Shown here: one piece after another, positions 6,636 through 14,636 of the stretch
Layout of the letters: every line of letters begins with the position of its first letter
How positions within the stretch are numbered: the stretch's first letter is position 1
NCBI GenBank assembly: GCA_934096535.1
Contig: CAKOMC010000013.1
Coordinates: 1-32,355, forward strand
Source: an uncultured Bacilli bacterium
GTDB taxonomy: Bacteria > Bacillota_I > Bacilli_A > RF39 > UBA660
Reading direction: 5' to 3'
Length of the DNA stretch: 32,355 nt
Program-made: the position numbers and the translations under genes
Notes under the pieces: model-generated
What the model was told of the DNA's origin: nothing
The model's database searches: none
The model's input: the letters and a program-made list of their open reading frames with translations, nothing else

Positions 6636-6693
6636 TTACATGACGGGTATGTAACCATTAAGTGGAAGGGAGTGCGGAATGCCCACACCACTT
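6636..6693 (+). ncRNA. Structured 5' leader of rplK, probable ribosomal-protein autoregulatory site
   Basis: Two hairpins are seen: TTACAT (6636-6641) with ATGTAA (6649-6654), and AAGTGG (6660-6665) with CCACTT (6688-6693). The second encloses GGG (6668-6670) paired with CCC (6682-6684). The GTGG-GGG...CCC-CCAC layout ahead of rplK resembles the leader seen before L11-L1 operons in other Firmicutes, where a product, most likely L1, is thought to repress translation. The regulator is inferred, not shown. Confidence 0.5.
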
Positions 6694-6726
6694 ACGCGAC
6701 AAAATATTTTATAGGAGGTGTTTTTC

Positions 6727-7323
6727 GTGGCTAAAGAAATCGTAAAAAGAATTAAATTACAAATTCCAGCCGGTAAAGCAACACCAGCTCCTCCAGTAGG
6801 TACTGTGTTAGGACCAGCAGGAATTAACTTACAAGATTTTTGCTCAAAATTCAATGATGCATCTAGAGATAAAATGGGAGATGTTCTTCCATGCGTTATC
6901 ACAATTTATGATGATAGATCATTCGATTTTGTGTTAAAAACTCCACCAGCTCCATTCTTAATTAAGAAAGCTGCTAAAATTCAAAAAGGTAGCACAAAGG
7001 GAGCTAACGAAGTAGTTGCAACTTTAACTGTTGACCAGTTAAAAGAAATTGCTGAAACAAAATTACCTGATTTAAATTGCTATACATTAGAAGCTGCAAT
7101 GAACATTGTTGAAGGTACTGCTAGAAACATGGGCGTTGCTATTGAAGGCTTAAATGATAAAGAATTAGCTGAACAAGGTAAGGAAGCTGCTCTAGAAGAA
7201 GCTGAAGCTGCAAAGCGTGAAGCTGAGTTAGAGGCTGCTGAAGAAGCAAACAAGAACGCAACAATCGGTGAAGTTGAAGTAATTAACGACAAATCTAAAG
7301 AAACTGAAGAAGAAGAAAAGTAA
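6727..7323 (+). CDS. rplK: Ribosomal protein L11 with a long acidic C-terminal extension
   Basis: L11 forms part of the GTPase-associated centre of the large subunit. Residues 1-140 match the family: KLQIPAGKATPAPPVG, VITIYDDRSF, FVLKTPPAP, LEAAMNIVEGTARNMG. The protein then runs on for about 58 residues rich in Ala, Glu and Lys (residues 141-198), ending in a run of Glu; standard L11 is about 141. Codon use in the tail does not look foreign and there is no stop between the two parts. GTG 6727 is preferred to GTG 6718 because the latter is part of the ribosome site AGGAGG (6713-6718). L1 follows after 56 bases. Confidence 0.94.
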   Translation: MAKEIVKRIKLQIPAGKATPAPPVGTVLGPAGINLQDFCSKFNDASRDKMGDVLPCVITIYDDRSFDFVLKTPPAPFLIKKAAKIQKGSTKGANEVVATLTVDQLKEIAETKLPDLNCYTLEAAMNIVEGTARNMGVAIEGLNDKELAEQGKEAALEEAEAAKREAELEAAEEANKNATIGEVEVINDKSKETEEEEK

Positions 7324-7379
7324 TTACAAAATTTAAAAAATAATTCCGCTAATAAACCACAATTAGAAAGGAAATAAGT

Positions 7380-8075
7380 ATGAAAAAAGGCAAAAAGTAT
7401 GTGGAAGCTTCTAAAAAAGTAGACAAAAACACATTATATACTAAAGAAGAAGCAATCAAATTAGTTAAAGAAACTGCTACTGCTAAATTCGATAGTACTG
7501 TAGAAGTTGCCATTAAACTAAATTTAGATACTAAAAAAGCAGATCAACAATTAAGAGGCTCATTCGTACTTCCTAACGGAACTGGTAAAACTAAAAAAGT
7601 TTTAGTTATTGCTAAGGGTGAAGCTGCTACTGCTGCTAAAAATGCTGGTGCTGACTATGTTGGCGATACTGATATGATTGAAAAAATTCAAAACGAAAAT
7701 TGGTTTGATTTTGATGTTATCGTTGCAACACCAGATATGATGGCTCAACTTGGTAGAATTGGTCGTGTTTTAGGACCTAAAGGTTTAATGCCAAACCCTA
7801 AAACTGGTACTGTTACAATGAATACTGCTAAAGCAGTTGAAGATATCAAAAAAGGTATGGTATCATACAAAACTGATTCATTTGGTAATATTCATACAAT
7901 TATTGGTAAAGTTTCATTTACTGATGAACAATTACTAGAAAACTTAACTTATGTATTTAATACTATTGTTAAGGCTAAACCATCTACTGTTAAAGGAAAC
8001 TACATTGAAAATATCTCTGTAGCATCTACAATGGGACCTGGAATTAAATTAGATAAAAATTCATTTGGAATCTAA
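7380..8075 (+). CDS. rplA: Ribosomal protein L1
   Basis: L1 forms the mobile stalk near the E site and often represses its own L11-L1 mRNA. The 231-residue length is standard. Motifs include STVEVAIKLNLDTKKADQQ, GSFVLPNGTGK, LGPKGLMPNPKTGTVT and the C-terminal KPSTVKGNYI. ATG 7380 follows GAAAGGA by 7 bases. No terminator lies between it and rplK, so they share a transcript. The L10 leader starts about 20 bases downstream. Confidence 0.97.
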   Translation: MKKGKKYVEASKKVDKNTLYTKEEAIKLVKETATAKFDSTVEVAIKLNLDTKKADQQLRGSFVLPNGTGKTKKVLVIAKGEAATAAKNAGADYVGDTDMIEKIQNENWFDFDVIVATPDMMAQLGRIGRVLGPKGLMPNPKTGTVTMNTAKAVEDIKKGMVSYKTDSFGNIHTIIGKVSFTDEQLLENLTYVFNTIVKAKPSTVKGNYIENISVASTMGPGIKLDKNSFGI

Positions 8076-8097
8076 TTTTATTAAATAAGTTAAAAAA

Positions 8098-8192
8098 GCC
8101 TAATTACCAAAGACAGTAAGTACAAAAATAAATCTTACCGAGGGAAAATAAAGATAATATTCTTTAACCTTTCCTGATTGGAAAGCTTTTTT
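8098..8192 (+). ncRNA. Ribosomal protein L10 leader with attenuator terminator
   Basis: The sequence GCCTAATTACC, AAAGACAGTAAG and a later CTTACCGAGGGAAA match the conserved L10 leader of Firmicutes, which binds L10(L12)4. GTAAG (8116-8120) pairs with CTTAC. An intrinsic terminator follows: CTTTCC (8169-8174) with GGAAAG (8180-8185), then six T (8187-8192). CCTTTCC could also pair with the upstream GGGAAA in an alternative structure. Excess L10 would favour termination before rplJ. Confidence 0.85.
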
Positions 8193-8222
8193 ATATAAAA
8201 TTTATAGAAAGGACAAAAAACT

Positions 8223-8717
8223 ATGGCAAGTAAGAAAATTCTTGAAGCAAAAGCTGCAGTTGTTTCTGAAATAAGTGATAAAGTTAAGGCTTCTGAGTCT
8301 GTAATTGTATTCTCTTATCAAGGATTAACAGTTGCTGAATTTACTGAATTAAGAAGAAATCTAAAAGATGCTAATGGTGAAGTAAAAATTTATAAAAATA
8401 CATTAGTTAGACGCGCTTTAAATGACTTATCTATTGGTATGGATGATGCATTCTTAGAAGGACCTAACGCAATCGTATTTGGTGAATCTTTACTAGAACC
8501 TATCAAAGTTCTAAGCAAATTTGCTAAAGAACATGAAAAAGCCACTATTAGAGTTGGTATCATTAGTGGTAATGTTGCTAGTCTAGAAACGATTAACGAA
8601 TATGCAAGTATTCCATCTCGTGAAGGATTGTTAACACAACTTGCTGGTGGTATGATTCAATATGTTAGAGATTTATCTATCGCATTGAACTTATACTCTG
8701 AACAATTAGAAAAATAG
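8223..8717 (+). CDS. rplJ: Ribosomal protein L10
   Basis: L10 anchors L7/L12 dimers to the ribosome. The 164-residue protein shows the family opening (ILEAKAAVVSEISDKVKAS), SYQGLTVAEFTELRRNL, KNTLVRRAL and GPNAIVFG, and ends in the helix that binds L7/L12. ATG 8223 follows GAAAGGA. It is controlled by the L10 leader just upstream and is 23 bases from rplL. Confidence 0.96.
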   Translation: MASKKILEAKAAVVSEISDKVKASESVIVFSYQGLTVAEFTELRRNLKDANGEVKIYKNTLVRRALNDLSIGMDDAFLEGPNAIVFGESLLEPIKVLSKFAKEHEKATIRVGIISGNVASLETINEYASIPSREGLLTQLAGGMIQYVRDLSIALNLYSEQLEK

Positions 8718-8740
8718 TTTATTAAGAAAGGAAAATAAAA

Positions 8741-9115
8741 ATGGCAAAATTTACTAAAGAAGAATTTATCGAAGGTTTAAAAGAAATGACTATTCTTGAA
8801 GTTAAAGAATTAGTTGATGCAATGAAGGAAGAATTTGGAGTAGATCCATCTGCTGTTGCTGTTGCTGCTGCTCCTGCTGCTGGCGAAGATAACGCTGCTG
8901 CTGCAAACAAAAATGTAGTATTAAAGGATGCTGGTGCAACTAAGATTGCTGTTATCAAAATTCTTAAAGAATTAACTGGTCTAGGACTAGTTGAAGCTAA
9001 AGCTTTAGCTGATAACGGTGGAAATGTTAAAGAAAACCTTCCTGCTGAAGAAGCTGAAAAAGTTAAAGCACAACTTGAAGAAGCTGGTGCTACTGTTGAA
9101 TTAGTTAACTGCTAA
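8741..9115 (+). CDS. rplL: Ribosomal protein L7/L12
   Basis: The 124-residue protein has the N-terminal dimerisation helix pair (FIEGLKEMTILEVKELVDAMKEEFGV), an Ala-rich hinge and a C-terminal domain for elongation-factor contact (KIAVIKILKELTGLGLVEAKALAD). It recruits EF-G and EF-Tu, both encoded downstream. ATG 8741 follows GAAAGGA. In most Firmicutes rpoB and rpoC come next; here a terminator and unrelated genes follow. Confidence 0.96.
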   Translation: MAKFTKEEFIEGLKEMTILEVKELVDAMKEEFGVDPSAVAVAAAPAAGEDNAAAANKNVVLKDAGATKIAVIKILKELTGLGLVEAKALADNGGNVKENLPAEEAEKVKAQLEEAGATVELVNC

Positions 9116-9138
9116 TTTATAACCAAAGATAAATTAAG

Positions 9139-9163
9139 ACTGTAGGGCAACCTGCAGTTTTTT
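9139..9163 (+). terminator. Intrinsic terminator of the rplJ-rplL unit
   Basis: ACTGTAGG (9139-9146) and CCTGCAGT (9151-9158) pair fully (one G-U) with a GCAA tetraloop of the GNRA type; T continues to 9163. Confidence 0.9.
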
Positions 9164-9164
9164 C

Positions 9165-9193
9165 TTGCTTAAAAAGAAGTAATGATATATAAT
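9165..9193 (+). promoter_or_regulatory. Promoter of the pilin-like gene pair
   Basis: TTGCTT (9165-9170) and a perfect TATAAT (9188-9193) are 17 bp apart, directly after the rplL terminator. It drives the genes at 9214 and 9813 independently of the ribosomal genes. Confidence 0.75.
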
Positions 9194-9213
9194 CTATTTC
9201 GAGGTGAAAGACC

Positions 9214-9816
9214 GTGAAACTTAACAACAAAGGTTGGAGCTTAAATACTCTATTAATCTGTATGGCCGTTATACTATCTTTTTTATTAATTTCAGTATTT
9301 TATGTTTATAAACTGTCGACCAAATTAAGTAATGATTTAAATAGTAATAATAATTCCACTAAATATTCTAATAATAGTTCTAAGGAATTAACAGACAATA
9401 TAAATAATAACCAAAACACTAATCAAAATAATAATTATAACAATAATTCTAATACCAATACCAATAATAATGGCAATCAATCAAATAATGATTTAGCGGA
9501 TGATAATATCAATACCGGTGGTAATAGTACTTCTAAAAATAAATATTATACAACTAAAGAAAGCCAGTTGCAGGCCGCAACTATTCGCTATCTAAAAGAA
9601 AATGGCATTACAATCGCTGAAGATGAGACGATTGTAATAAACGCTAATGATATTATTAATAAAAAATACATTCAATCAATTAAAGATGAAAGAACAAACA
9701 ATATGTGCGATGGTTACTCGGTAGCTAGTTTCAAAGATAATGATTATATTGTTAAATCATATATTGATTGTGATTCGTACTCGTCTGATGAATATGGAGT
9801 TGATAATATAGAATGA
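9214..9816 (+). CDS. Membrane-anchored protein with pilin-like C-terminal domain (first of a pair)
   Basis: I do not recognise a named gene. The 200-residue protein starts NKGWSLNTLL, which resembles a class III signal or prepilin N-terminus but lacks the usual Glu at +5. A membrane helix follows at about 11-32, then an Asn-rich linker (about 40-100), then a compact domain (about 115-195) with NNMCDGYSV and a second Cys in SYIDCDSY. That Cys pair layout is like the C-terminal domain of many Gram-positive prepilin-like proteins, and is repeated in the next gene. GTG 9214 follows GAGGTGA by 7 bases. Stop and next start overlap (ATGA). Probably exposed outside the membrane. Confidence 0.7.
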   Translation: MKLNNKGWSLNTLLICMAVILSFLLISVFYVYKLSTKLSNDLNSNNNSTKYSNNSSKELTDNINNNQNTNQNNNYNNNSNTNTNNNGNQSNNDLADDNINTGGNSTSKNKYYTTKESQLQAATIRYLKENGITIAEDETIVINANDIINKKYIQSIKDERTNNMCDGYSVASFKDNDYIVKSYIDCDSYSSDEYGVDNIE

Positions 9817-10175
9817 AAAAATTTCGTAAATTCACGATTCTGTGGGGAGTAATTCTTGTATCGATTTTTGTTTTGTTTACCATGTATTCCTTTAAACTAG
9901 ATAAGAAAATAAAAGAATATCGTAGCCTAGAAGAATATTTTGCTAATGCCGTAGCTGAATATAACAATAAGAATAAGGACTATCCTAAAACAATTGAAGT
10001 TATAAATTTTAGTCTAAGCGAAGCTATTGAAAAAGGGGTAGTTAGTCAACTGAAAATCGATAATGATATTTGTGATGGTTATGTAAAGATAGCCAACGAA
10101 GAAATCGTTACTTATACTCCTTATATTTCTTGCAAAAATTATACTACTAAAGGCTATAAAAAAAATTTAGATTAG
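9813..10175 (+). CDS. Small membrane-anchored protein with pilin-like C-terminal domain (second of a pair)
   Basis: This 120-residue protein has a basic start (MKKFRKF), one membrane helix at about 8-27 and an outside domain. Its end, NDICDGYVKIA then PYISCKNYTTKGY, aligns with the end of the preceding protein (Cys-Asp-Gly-Tyr, then Tyr-Ile-x-Cys about 20 residues later). The two genes are thus likely old duplicates, translationally coupled by a 4-base overlap. The two cysteines probably form a disulfide. No prepilin cleavage motif is seen here. The pair sits where rpoB-rpoC usually lie. Function unknown. Confidence 0.65.
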   Translation: MKKFRKFTILWGVILVSIFVLFTMYSFKLDKKIKEYRSLEEYFANAVAEYNNKNKDYPKTIEVINFSLSEAIEKGVVSQLKIDNDICDGYVKIANEEIVTYTPYISCKNYTTKGYKKNLD

Positions 10176-10188
10176 CGTTAAGTTTTTG

Positions 10189-10218
10189 TTGACAAAAGAG
10201 GAAGCAGAATGCTATAGT
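10189..10218 (+). promoter_or_regulatory. str operon (rpsL) promoter
   Basis: A perfect -35 TTGACA (10189-10194) and TATAGT (10213-10218) are spaced 18 bp. The start site near 10225 gives a leader of about 90 bases. Confidence 0.75.
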
Positions 10219-10238
10219 ATTAATGAATTTTAATTATG

Positions 10239-10292
10239 GTTCTATCTCGGTAGAACTTATTTAAAAAGAATAATTGATACACCAGGATGTGT
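10239..10292 (+). promoter_or_regulatory. Structured rpsL leader
   Basis: GTTCTA (10239-10244) pairs with TAGAAC (10251-10256), and ACAC (10279-10282) with GTGT (10289-10292), just before the AAGGAGG ribosome site. This could be an autoregulatory target for S7 or S12, but I do not recognise the known motif. Confidence 0.35.
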
Positions 10293-10312
10293 GTTAATGG
10301 AAGGAGGATTTT

Positions 10313-10729
10313 ATGACAACTATTAACCAATTAGTTAGAAAAGGAAGAAGTAAGAAAACTAAAAAGAGTAAGAGCCCAGTATTAAATGTTGGCTTCAATT
10401 CTATGGAAAGAAAAGAAACTGAAACAAATAGTCCACAAAAGCGTGGTGTTTGTACAAGAGTTGCTACTCGTACACCAAAGAAACCAAACTCAGCGTTAAG
10501 AAAATATGCTCGTGTTAGATTATCAAATGGTCGTGAAGTTGATACTTATATTCCAGGTGAAGGTCATAACTTACAAGAACATAGCGTAGTATTAATTCGT
10601 GGTGGTCGTGTTAAAGACCTTATCGGTGTTAGATATCATATTGTGCGTGGAACACTTGATACTCAAGGCGTTAACAATAGAAAACAAGGTCGTAGTAAAT
10701 ACGGTACTAAAAAACCAAAAACTAAATAA
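10313..10729 (+). CDS. rpsL: Ribosomal protein S12
   Basis: S12 lies at the decoding centre. The 138-residue protein has the normal motifs: TINQLVRKGR, KRGVCTRVATRTPKKPNSALRK, and YIPGEGHNLQEHSVVLIRGG with RVKDLIGVRYHIVRG. The Lys in TPKKPNS is present, as in streptomycin-sensitive forms. ATG 10313 follows AAGGAGG by 5 bases. It heads rpsL-rpsG-fusA. Confidence 0.97.
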   Translation: MTTINQLVRKGRSKKTKKSKSPVLNVGFNSMERKETETNSPQKRGVCTRVATRTPKKPNSALRKYARVRLSNGREVDTYIPGEGHNLQEHSVVLIRGGRVKDLIGVRYHIVRGTLDTQGVNNRKQGRSKYGTKKPKTK

Positions 10730-10754
10730 TAATTAAAGGAAGGAGAAGATAATT

Positions 10755-11222
10755 ATGCGTAAAAGACGCGCTGTAAAAAGAGATGTATTACCTGATCCAA
10801 TATACAATTCAAAAGTGGTTACTAAATTAGTTAACACACTTATGATTGGTGGTAAAAAAGGTACTGCACAAAAAATTCTTTATGAAGCATTCGATATAAT
10901 TAAAGAAACAACTAAGAAAGACCCAATGGAAGTTTATAACGAAGCAATGAAGAATATTATGCCCGCTCTAGAAGTTAAATCTAGACGAGTAGGTGGTTCT
11001 AATGTACAAGTTCCACTAGAAGTAAGCCCTGATAGAGCTCAATCACTTGCTCTAAGATGGTTAGTAAATTATGCTAAGATTGGTCGTGGCAAAACTATGG
11101 CTGAAAAATTAGCAAACGAAATTATGGATGCTGCAAAAGGCGTTGGTGGAGCTGTTAAGAAACGTGAAGATACTCACAAAATGGCTGAAGCTAATAAAGC
11201 ATTTGCTCATTATAGATGGTAG
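10755..11222 (+). CDS. rpsG: Ribosomal protein S7
   Basis: S7 nucleates the head of the small subunit. The 155-residue protein begins MRKRRAVKRDVLPDPIYNS and includes MIGGKKGTAQKI, NIMPALEVKSRRVGG and a C-terminal EDTHKMAEANKAFAHYRW, all characteristic. It lies 25 bases after rpsL and 9 bases before fusA. Confidence 0.97.
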   Translation: MRKRRAVKRDVLPDPIYNSKVVTKLVNTLMIGGKKGTAQKILYEAFDIIKETTKKDPMEVYNEAMKNIMPALEVKSRRVGGSNVQVPLEVSPDRAQSLALRWLVNYAKIGRGKTMAEKLANEIMDAAKGVGGAVKKREDTHKMAEANKAFAHYRW

Positions 11223-11231
11223 GAGAAATAT

Positions 11232-13307
11232 ATGGCAAGAGATGTCTCAATTGACAAAGTAAGAAACATCGGTATCATGGCTCACATTGATGCCGGAAAA
11301 ACAACTACTACTGAACGTGTATTATTCCACACTGGAGTAACACATAAAATCGGTGAAACACATGATGGTGAATCACAAATGGACTGGATGGAACAAGAAA
11401 AAGAAAGAGGTATTACAATTACTTCCGCTGCAACAACTGCACACTGGAAGGGATACCGTTTCAATATTATTGATACCCCAGGTCACGTAGACTTTACTGT
11501 AGAAGTTTCCCGTAGTTTAAGAGTTCTAGATGGCGCTGTAGCATTAATCGATGCTCAAGCTGGTGTAGAACCTCAAACTGAAACTGTATGGCGTCAAGCA
11601 ACTGAATTCAAAGTTCCAAGAATTATTTTTGCTAATAAAATGGATAAGATGGGTGCTGACTTCGTTTACAGTTTAGATACAATTGACAAGAGATTAGGTG
11701 TTAATGCAAAACCAATCGAATGGCCAATTGGACAAGAATCTGAATTCAATGGTATCATTGATTTAGTAACAATGAAAGCTTATCAATATGATGGTCAACA
11801 AGCTGAAAATCCTGTTGAAATTGAAATCCCAGCAGAATTAAAAGCAGAAGCAGAAAAAAGACGCTCTGATTTAGTTGAAACTGTTGTTGAATTCGATGAT
11901 GAACTAATGGAAAAATACCTTGGTGGCGAAGAATTAACTATTGAAGAAATCAAACATTGTATCCGTAAAGGAACCCTTGCTGCTGAATTCTTCCCAGTTA
12001 TGTGCGGAACCGCTTTAGGAAATATTGGTGTTAAGTTATTACTTGATGCTGTAATCGATTATTTACCTGCTCCAACTGATGTTCCATCAATTGAATGTTT
12101 TAATCCAAAAACTGGTGAAGATATAATGCGTCATCCAAGTGATAATGAACCATTTACTGCCCTAGCATTTAAGATTATGACAGATCCATTTGTAGGTAGA
12201 TTAGCATTCTTCCGTGTTTACTCTGGTAAATTAACAAGCGGTTCATATGTTTTAAATAGTACTAAGGGTGAAAAAGAAAGAATTGGTCGTATCTTACAAA
12301 TGCATGCAAATACTCGTAAAGAAATTTCTGAAGTATATTGCGGTGAAATTGCTGCTGCTGTAGGTTTAAAAAATACTACTACTGCTGATACATTATGTGA
12401 TGAAAAGAACCCAGTTATCATGAAAGGTATGGAATTCCCATTACCAGTTATTGATGAAGCAATCGAACCAAAGAGTAAAAATGACCAAGATAAAATGGCC
12501 CTTGCTCTTCAAAAACTTGCTGAAGAAGACCCAACATTCAAATACAAGACTGACCATGAAACAGGTCAAACTGTTATCAGTGGTATGGGTGAATTACACT
12601 TAGATGTTCTTGTAGATAGAATGCGTAGAGAATTTAATGTTGAATGCAACATCGGTAAACCACAAGTTGCTTATCGTGAAACAATCACTCAAGTTGGTGA
12701 ATGTGAAGGACGTTATATTAAGCAATCTGGTGGTCGTGGACAATACGGTCATGTTTGGGTTAGATTTGAACCAAATCCAGGTAAAGGTTATGAATTTGTT
12801 GATGCTATCGTTGGTGGTGTAGTTCCTCGTGAATATATTCCAGTAACTGATAAAGGTTTACAAGAAGCCCTAGCTGGTGGTGTACTTGCTGGATATCCAA
12901 TGGTTGATATCAAAGCTACATTATTTGATGGTTCATACCATGATGTCGATTCATCAGAAATGGCATTCAAAATTGCTGCTTCTCTAGCAGTTAAAGAAAC
13001 CAAGAATAAATGTAAACCAGTTATTCTAGAACCAATTATGAAAGTTGCTGTAACAGTTCCAGAAGAATATATGGGTAATGTTATGGGTGACTTAACAAGT
13101 CGTAGAGGTCGTCCACTTGGACAAGAGTCTCGTGGTAATGCTCTACAAATTATGGCAATGGTTCCACTTGCCGAAATGTTTGGTTATGCTACTTCTCTAA
13201 GAAGTAATACCCAAGGTCGTGGAAACTTTGTTATGGAATTAGATCATTATGATGAAGTTCCAAAATCAATCGCTGAAGATATAATTAAGAAAAACAGCGC
13301 TAACTAA
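11232..13307 (+). CDS. fusA: Translation elongation factor G
   Basis: EF-G drives ribosomal translocation and, with RRF, recycling. The 691-residue protein has the full set of GTPase motifs: AHIDAGKTTT (P loop), RGITITSAA, DTPGHVDF and NKMDK. Domains II-V follow, including QTVISGMGELHLDVLVDRMRR and the C-terminal SRRGRPLG region. ATG 11232 follows TAGGAGA. It is cotranscribed with rpsL-rpsG. A possible extra promoter before tuf starts 10 bases after its stop. Confidence 0.98.
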   Translation: MARDVSIDKVRNIGIMAHIDAGKTTTTERVLFHTGVTHKIGETHDGESQMDWMEQEKERGITITSAATTAHWKGYRFNIIDTPGHVDFTVEVSRSLRVLDGAVALIDAQAGVEPQTETVWRQATEFKVPRIIFANKMDKMGADFVYSLDTIDKRLGVNAKPIEWPIGQESEFNGIIDLVTMKAYQYDGQQAENPVEIEIPAELKAEAEKRRSDLVETVVEFDDELMEKYLGGEELTIEEIKHCIRKGTLAAEFFPVMCGTALGNIGVKLLLDAVIDYLPAPTDVPSIECFNPKTGEDIMRHPSDNEPFTALAFKIMTDPFVGRLAFFRVYSGKLTSGSYVLNSTKGEKERIGRILQMHANTRKEISEVYCGEIAAAVGLKNTTTADTLCDEKNPVIMKGMEFPLPVIDEAIEPKSKNDQDKMALALQKLAEEDPTFKYKTDHETGQTVISGMGELHLDVLVDRMRREFNVECNIGKPQVAYRETITQVGECEGRYIKQSGGRGQYGHVWVRFEPNPGKGYEFVDAIVGGVVPREYIPVTDKGLQEALAGGVLAGYPMVDIKATLFDGSYHDVDSSEMAFKIAASLAVKETKNKCKPVILEPIMKVAVTVPEEYMGNVMGDLTSRRGRPLGQESRGNALQIMAMVPLAEMFGYATSLRSNTQGRGNFVMELDHYDEVPKSIAEDIIKKNSAN

Positions 13308-13316
13308 AAATAATAC

Positions 13317-13345
13317 TTGAAAAAACATCAAGCATTAGATAAAAT
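13317..13345 (+). promoter_or_regulatory. Possible separate tuf promoter
   Basis: TTGAAA (13317-13322) and TAAAAT (13340-13345) are 17 bp apart in the fusA-tuf gap. It may give extra tuf transcript on top of read-through from fusA. Confidence 0.45.
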
Positions 13346-13379
13346 AAATATGTAATAAAAAAGAAGGAGAATATTTAAT

Positions 13380-14552
13380 ATGGCAAAAGAAAAATTTGAC
13401 AGAAGTAAAGAGCATTTAAATATTGGTACTATTGGTCATGTAGACCATGGTAAAACTACTTTAACTGCTGCTATTACTAAATATTTTGGTAACTTTGTAG
13501 ATTATGCTGATATCGATAAAGCACCAGAAGAAAGAGAAAGAGGTATTACAATCAATACTGCTCATGTTGAGTACGAAACTGCAACTCGTCACTATGCTCA
13601 TGTAGATTGCCCAGGCCATGCTGACTATGTTAAGAACATGATTACTGGTGCAGCTCAAATGGATGGCGCTATTCTAGTTGTTTCAGCAACAGATGGTCCA
13701 ATGCCTCAAACTAGAGAACATATTTTACTTGCTCGTCAAGTAGGTGTTCCTAAAATTCTTGTATTTATCAACAAATGCGATATGGTTGAAGATCCTGAAT
13801 TATTAGACTTAGTAGAAATGGAAATCCGTGAATTATTAGGAGAATATGGTTTTGATGCTGATTGTCCTATCATTCGTGGTTCTGCTCTTAAAGCTCTTGA
13901 AGGTGATGAATCTGATATGGGCGCTGGCGCAATTAAGAAATTAATGGAAGCTTGCGATACATATTTTGATGTTCCTGTAAGAGATTTAGATAAACCATTC
14001 TTAATGAGTATCGAAGATGTATTTACAATTTCTGGTCGTGGTACAGTTGTTACTGGTCGTGTTGAGCGTGGACAACTTAAACTTAACGATGAAGTTGAAA
14101 TCGTTGGTCTTAAACCTACAAGAAAAACAGTTGTTACTGGTATCGAAATGTTCAGAAAATCTCTAGACTTTGCTCAAGCTGGTGACAATGCTGGTGCATT
14201 ACTTCGTGGTATTAACCGTGATGAAGTTGAGCGTGGACAAGTACTTGCTAAACCAGGTTCAGTTACTCCTCATCATAAATTTACTGCTAAAGTTTATGTA
14301 TTAAGCAAAGAAGAAGGTGGTCGTCATACTCCATTCTTCTCAAACTACAGACCTCAATTCTATTTCAGAACAACTGATGTTACAGGTGTTATTGAATTAC
14401 CAGCAGGTGTTGAAATGGTTATGCCAGGCGACAATGTTGATATGACTGTAGAATTAATTGCTCCAGTAGCTTTAGAAAAAGGTACTAAGTTCTCTATCCG
14501 TGAAGGTGGTCGTACTGTAGGTGCTGGTTCTGTTACTGACATTATTGAGTAA
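13380..14552 (+). CDS. tuf: Translation elongation factor Tu
   Basis: EF-Tu carries aminoacyl-tRNA to the ribosome. The 390-residue protein is close to the usual 394. It has GHVDHGKTTL, RGITINTAHVEYET, DCPGHADYVKNMI, NKCDMV and GSALKALEGD in the GTPase domain, then GRGTVVTGRVERG and GDNAGALLRG in domain II, and KEEGGRHTPFF in domain III. ATG 13380 follows AAGGAGA. It ends the rpsL-rpsG-fusA-tuf cluster with a terminator 15 bases later. Confidence 0.98.
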   Translation: MAKEKFDRSKEHLNIGTIGHVDHGKTTLTAAITKYFGNFVDYADIDKAPEERERGITINTAHVEYETATRHYAHVDCPGHADYVKNMITGAAQMDGAILVVSATDGPMPQTREHILLARQVGVPKILVFINKCDMVEDPELLDLVEMEIRELLGEYGFDADCPIIRGSALKALEGDESDMGAGAIKKLMEACDTYFDVPVRDLDKPFLMSIEDVFTISGRGTVVTGRVERGQLKLNDEVEIVGLKPTRKTVVTGIEMFRKSLDFAQAGDNAGALLRGINRDEVERGQVLAKPGSVTPHHKFTAKVYVLSKEEGGRHTPFFSNYRPQFYFRTTDVTGVIELPAGVEMVMPGDNVDMTVELIAPVALEKGTKFSIREGGRTVGAGSVTDIIE

Positions 14553-14567
14553 TAATACTTTGATTAA

Positions 14568-14597
14568 AGGTGGAACTTTTATAGTTTCACTTTTTTT
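14568..14597 (+). terminator. Intrinsic terminator after tuf
   Basis: AGGTGGAAC (14568-14576) pairs with GTTTCACTT (14584-14592), two G-U included, and T continues to 14597. Confidence 0.8.
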
Positions 14598-14636
14598 CTA
14601 TCCAAAATAATGTATAATTGTATTAGGTGGTGAAAT

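Larger units (their letters stand above)
6257..6726. other. 470-bp intergenic region between nusG and rplK
   Basis: It holds the nusG terminator (6285-6329), about 200 bp of AT-rich sequence in which I see nothing definite, a second terminator-like hairpin (6533-6568), the rplK promoter (6572-6600) and a structured rplK leader (6636-6693). The second hairpin could mark the end of a small transcript from 6330-6530, but no promoter or ORF with a ribosome site was found there. Confidence 0.6.
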
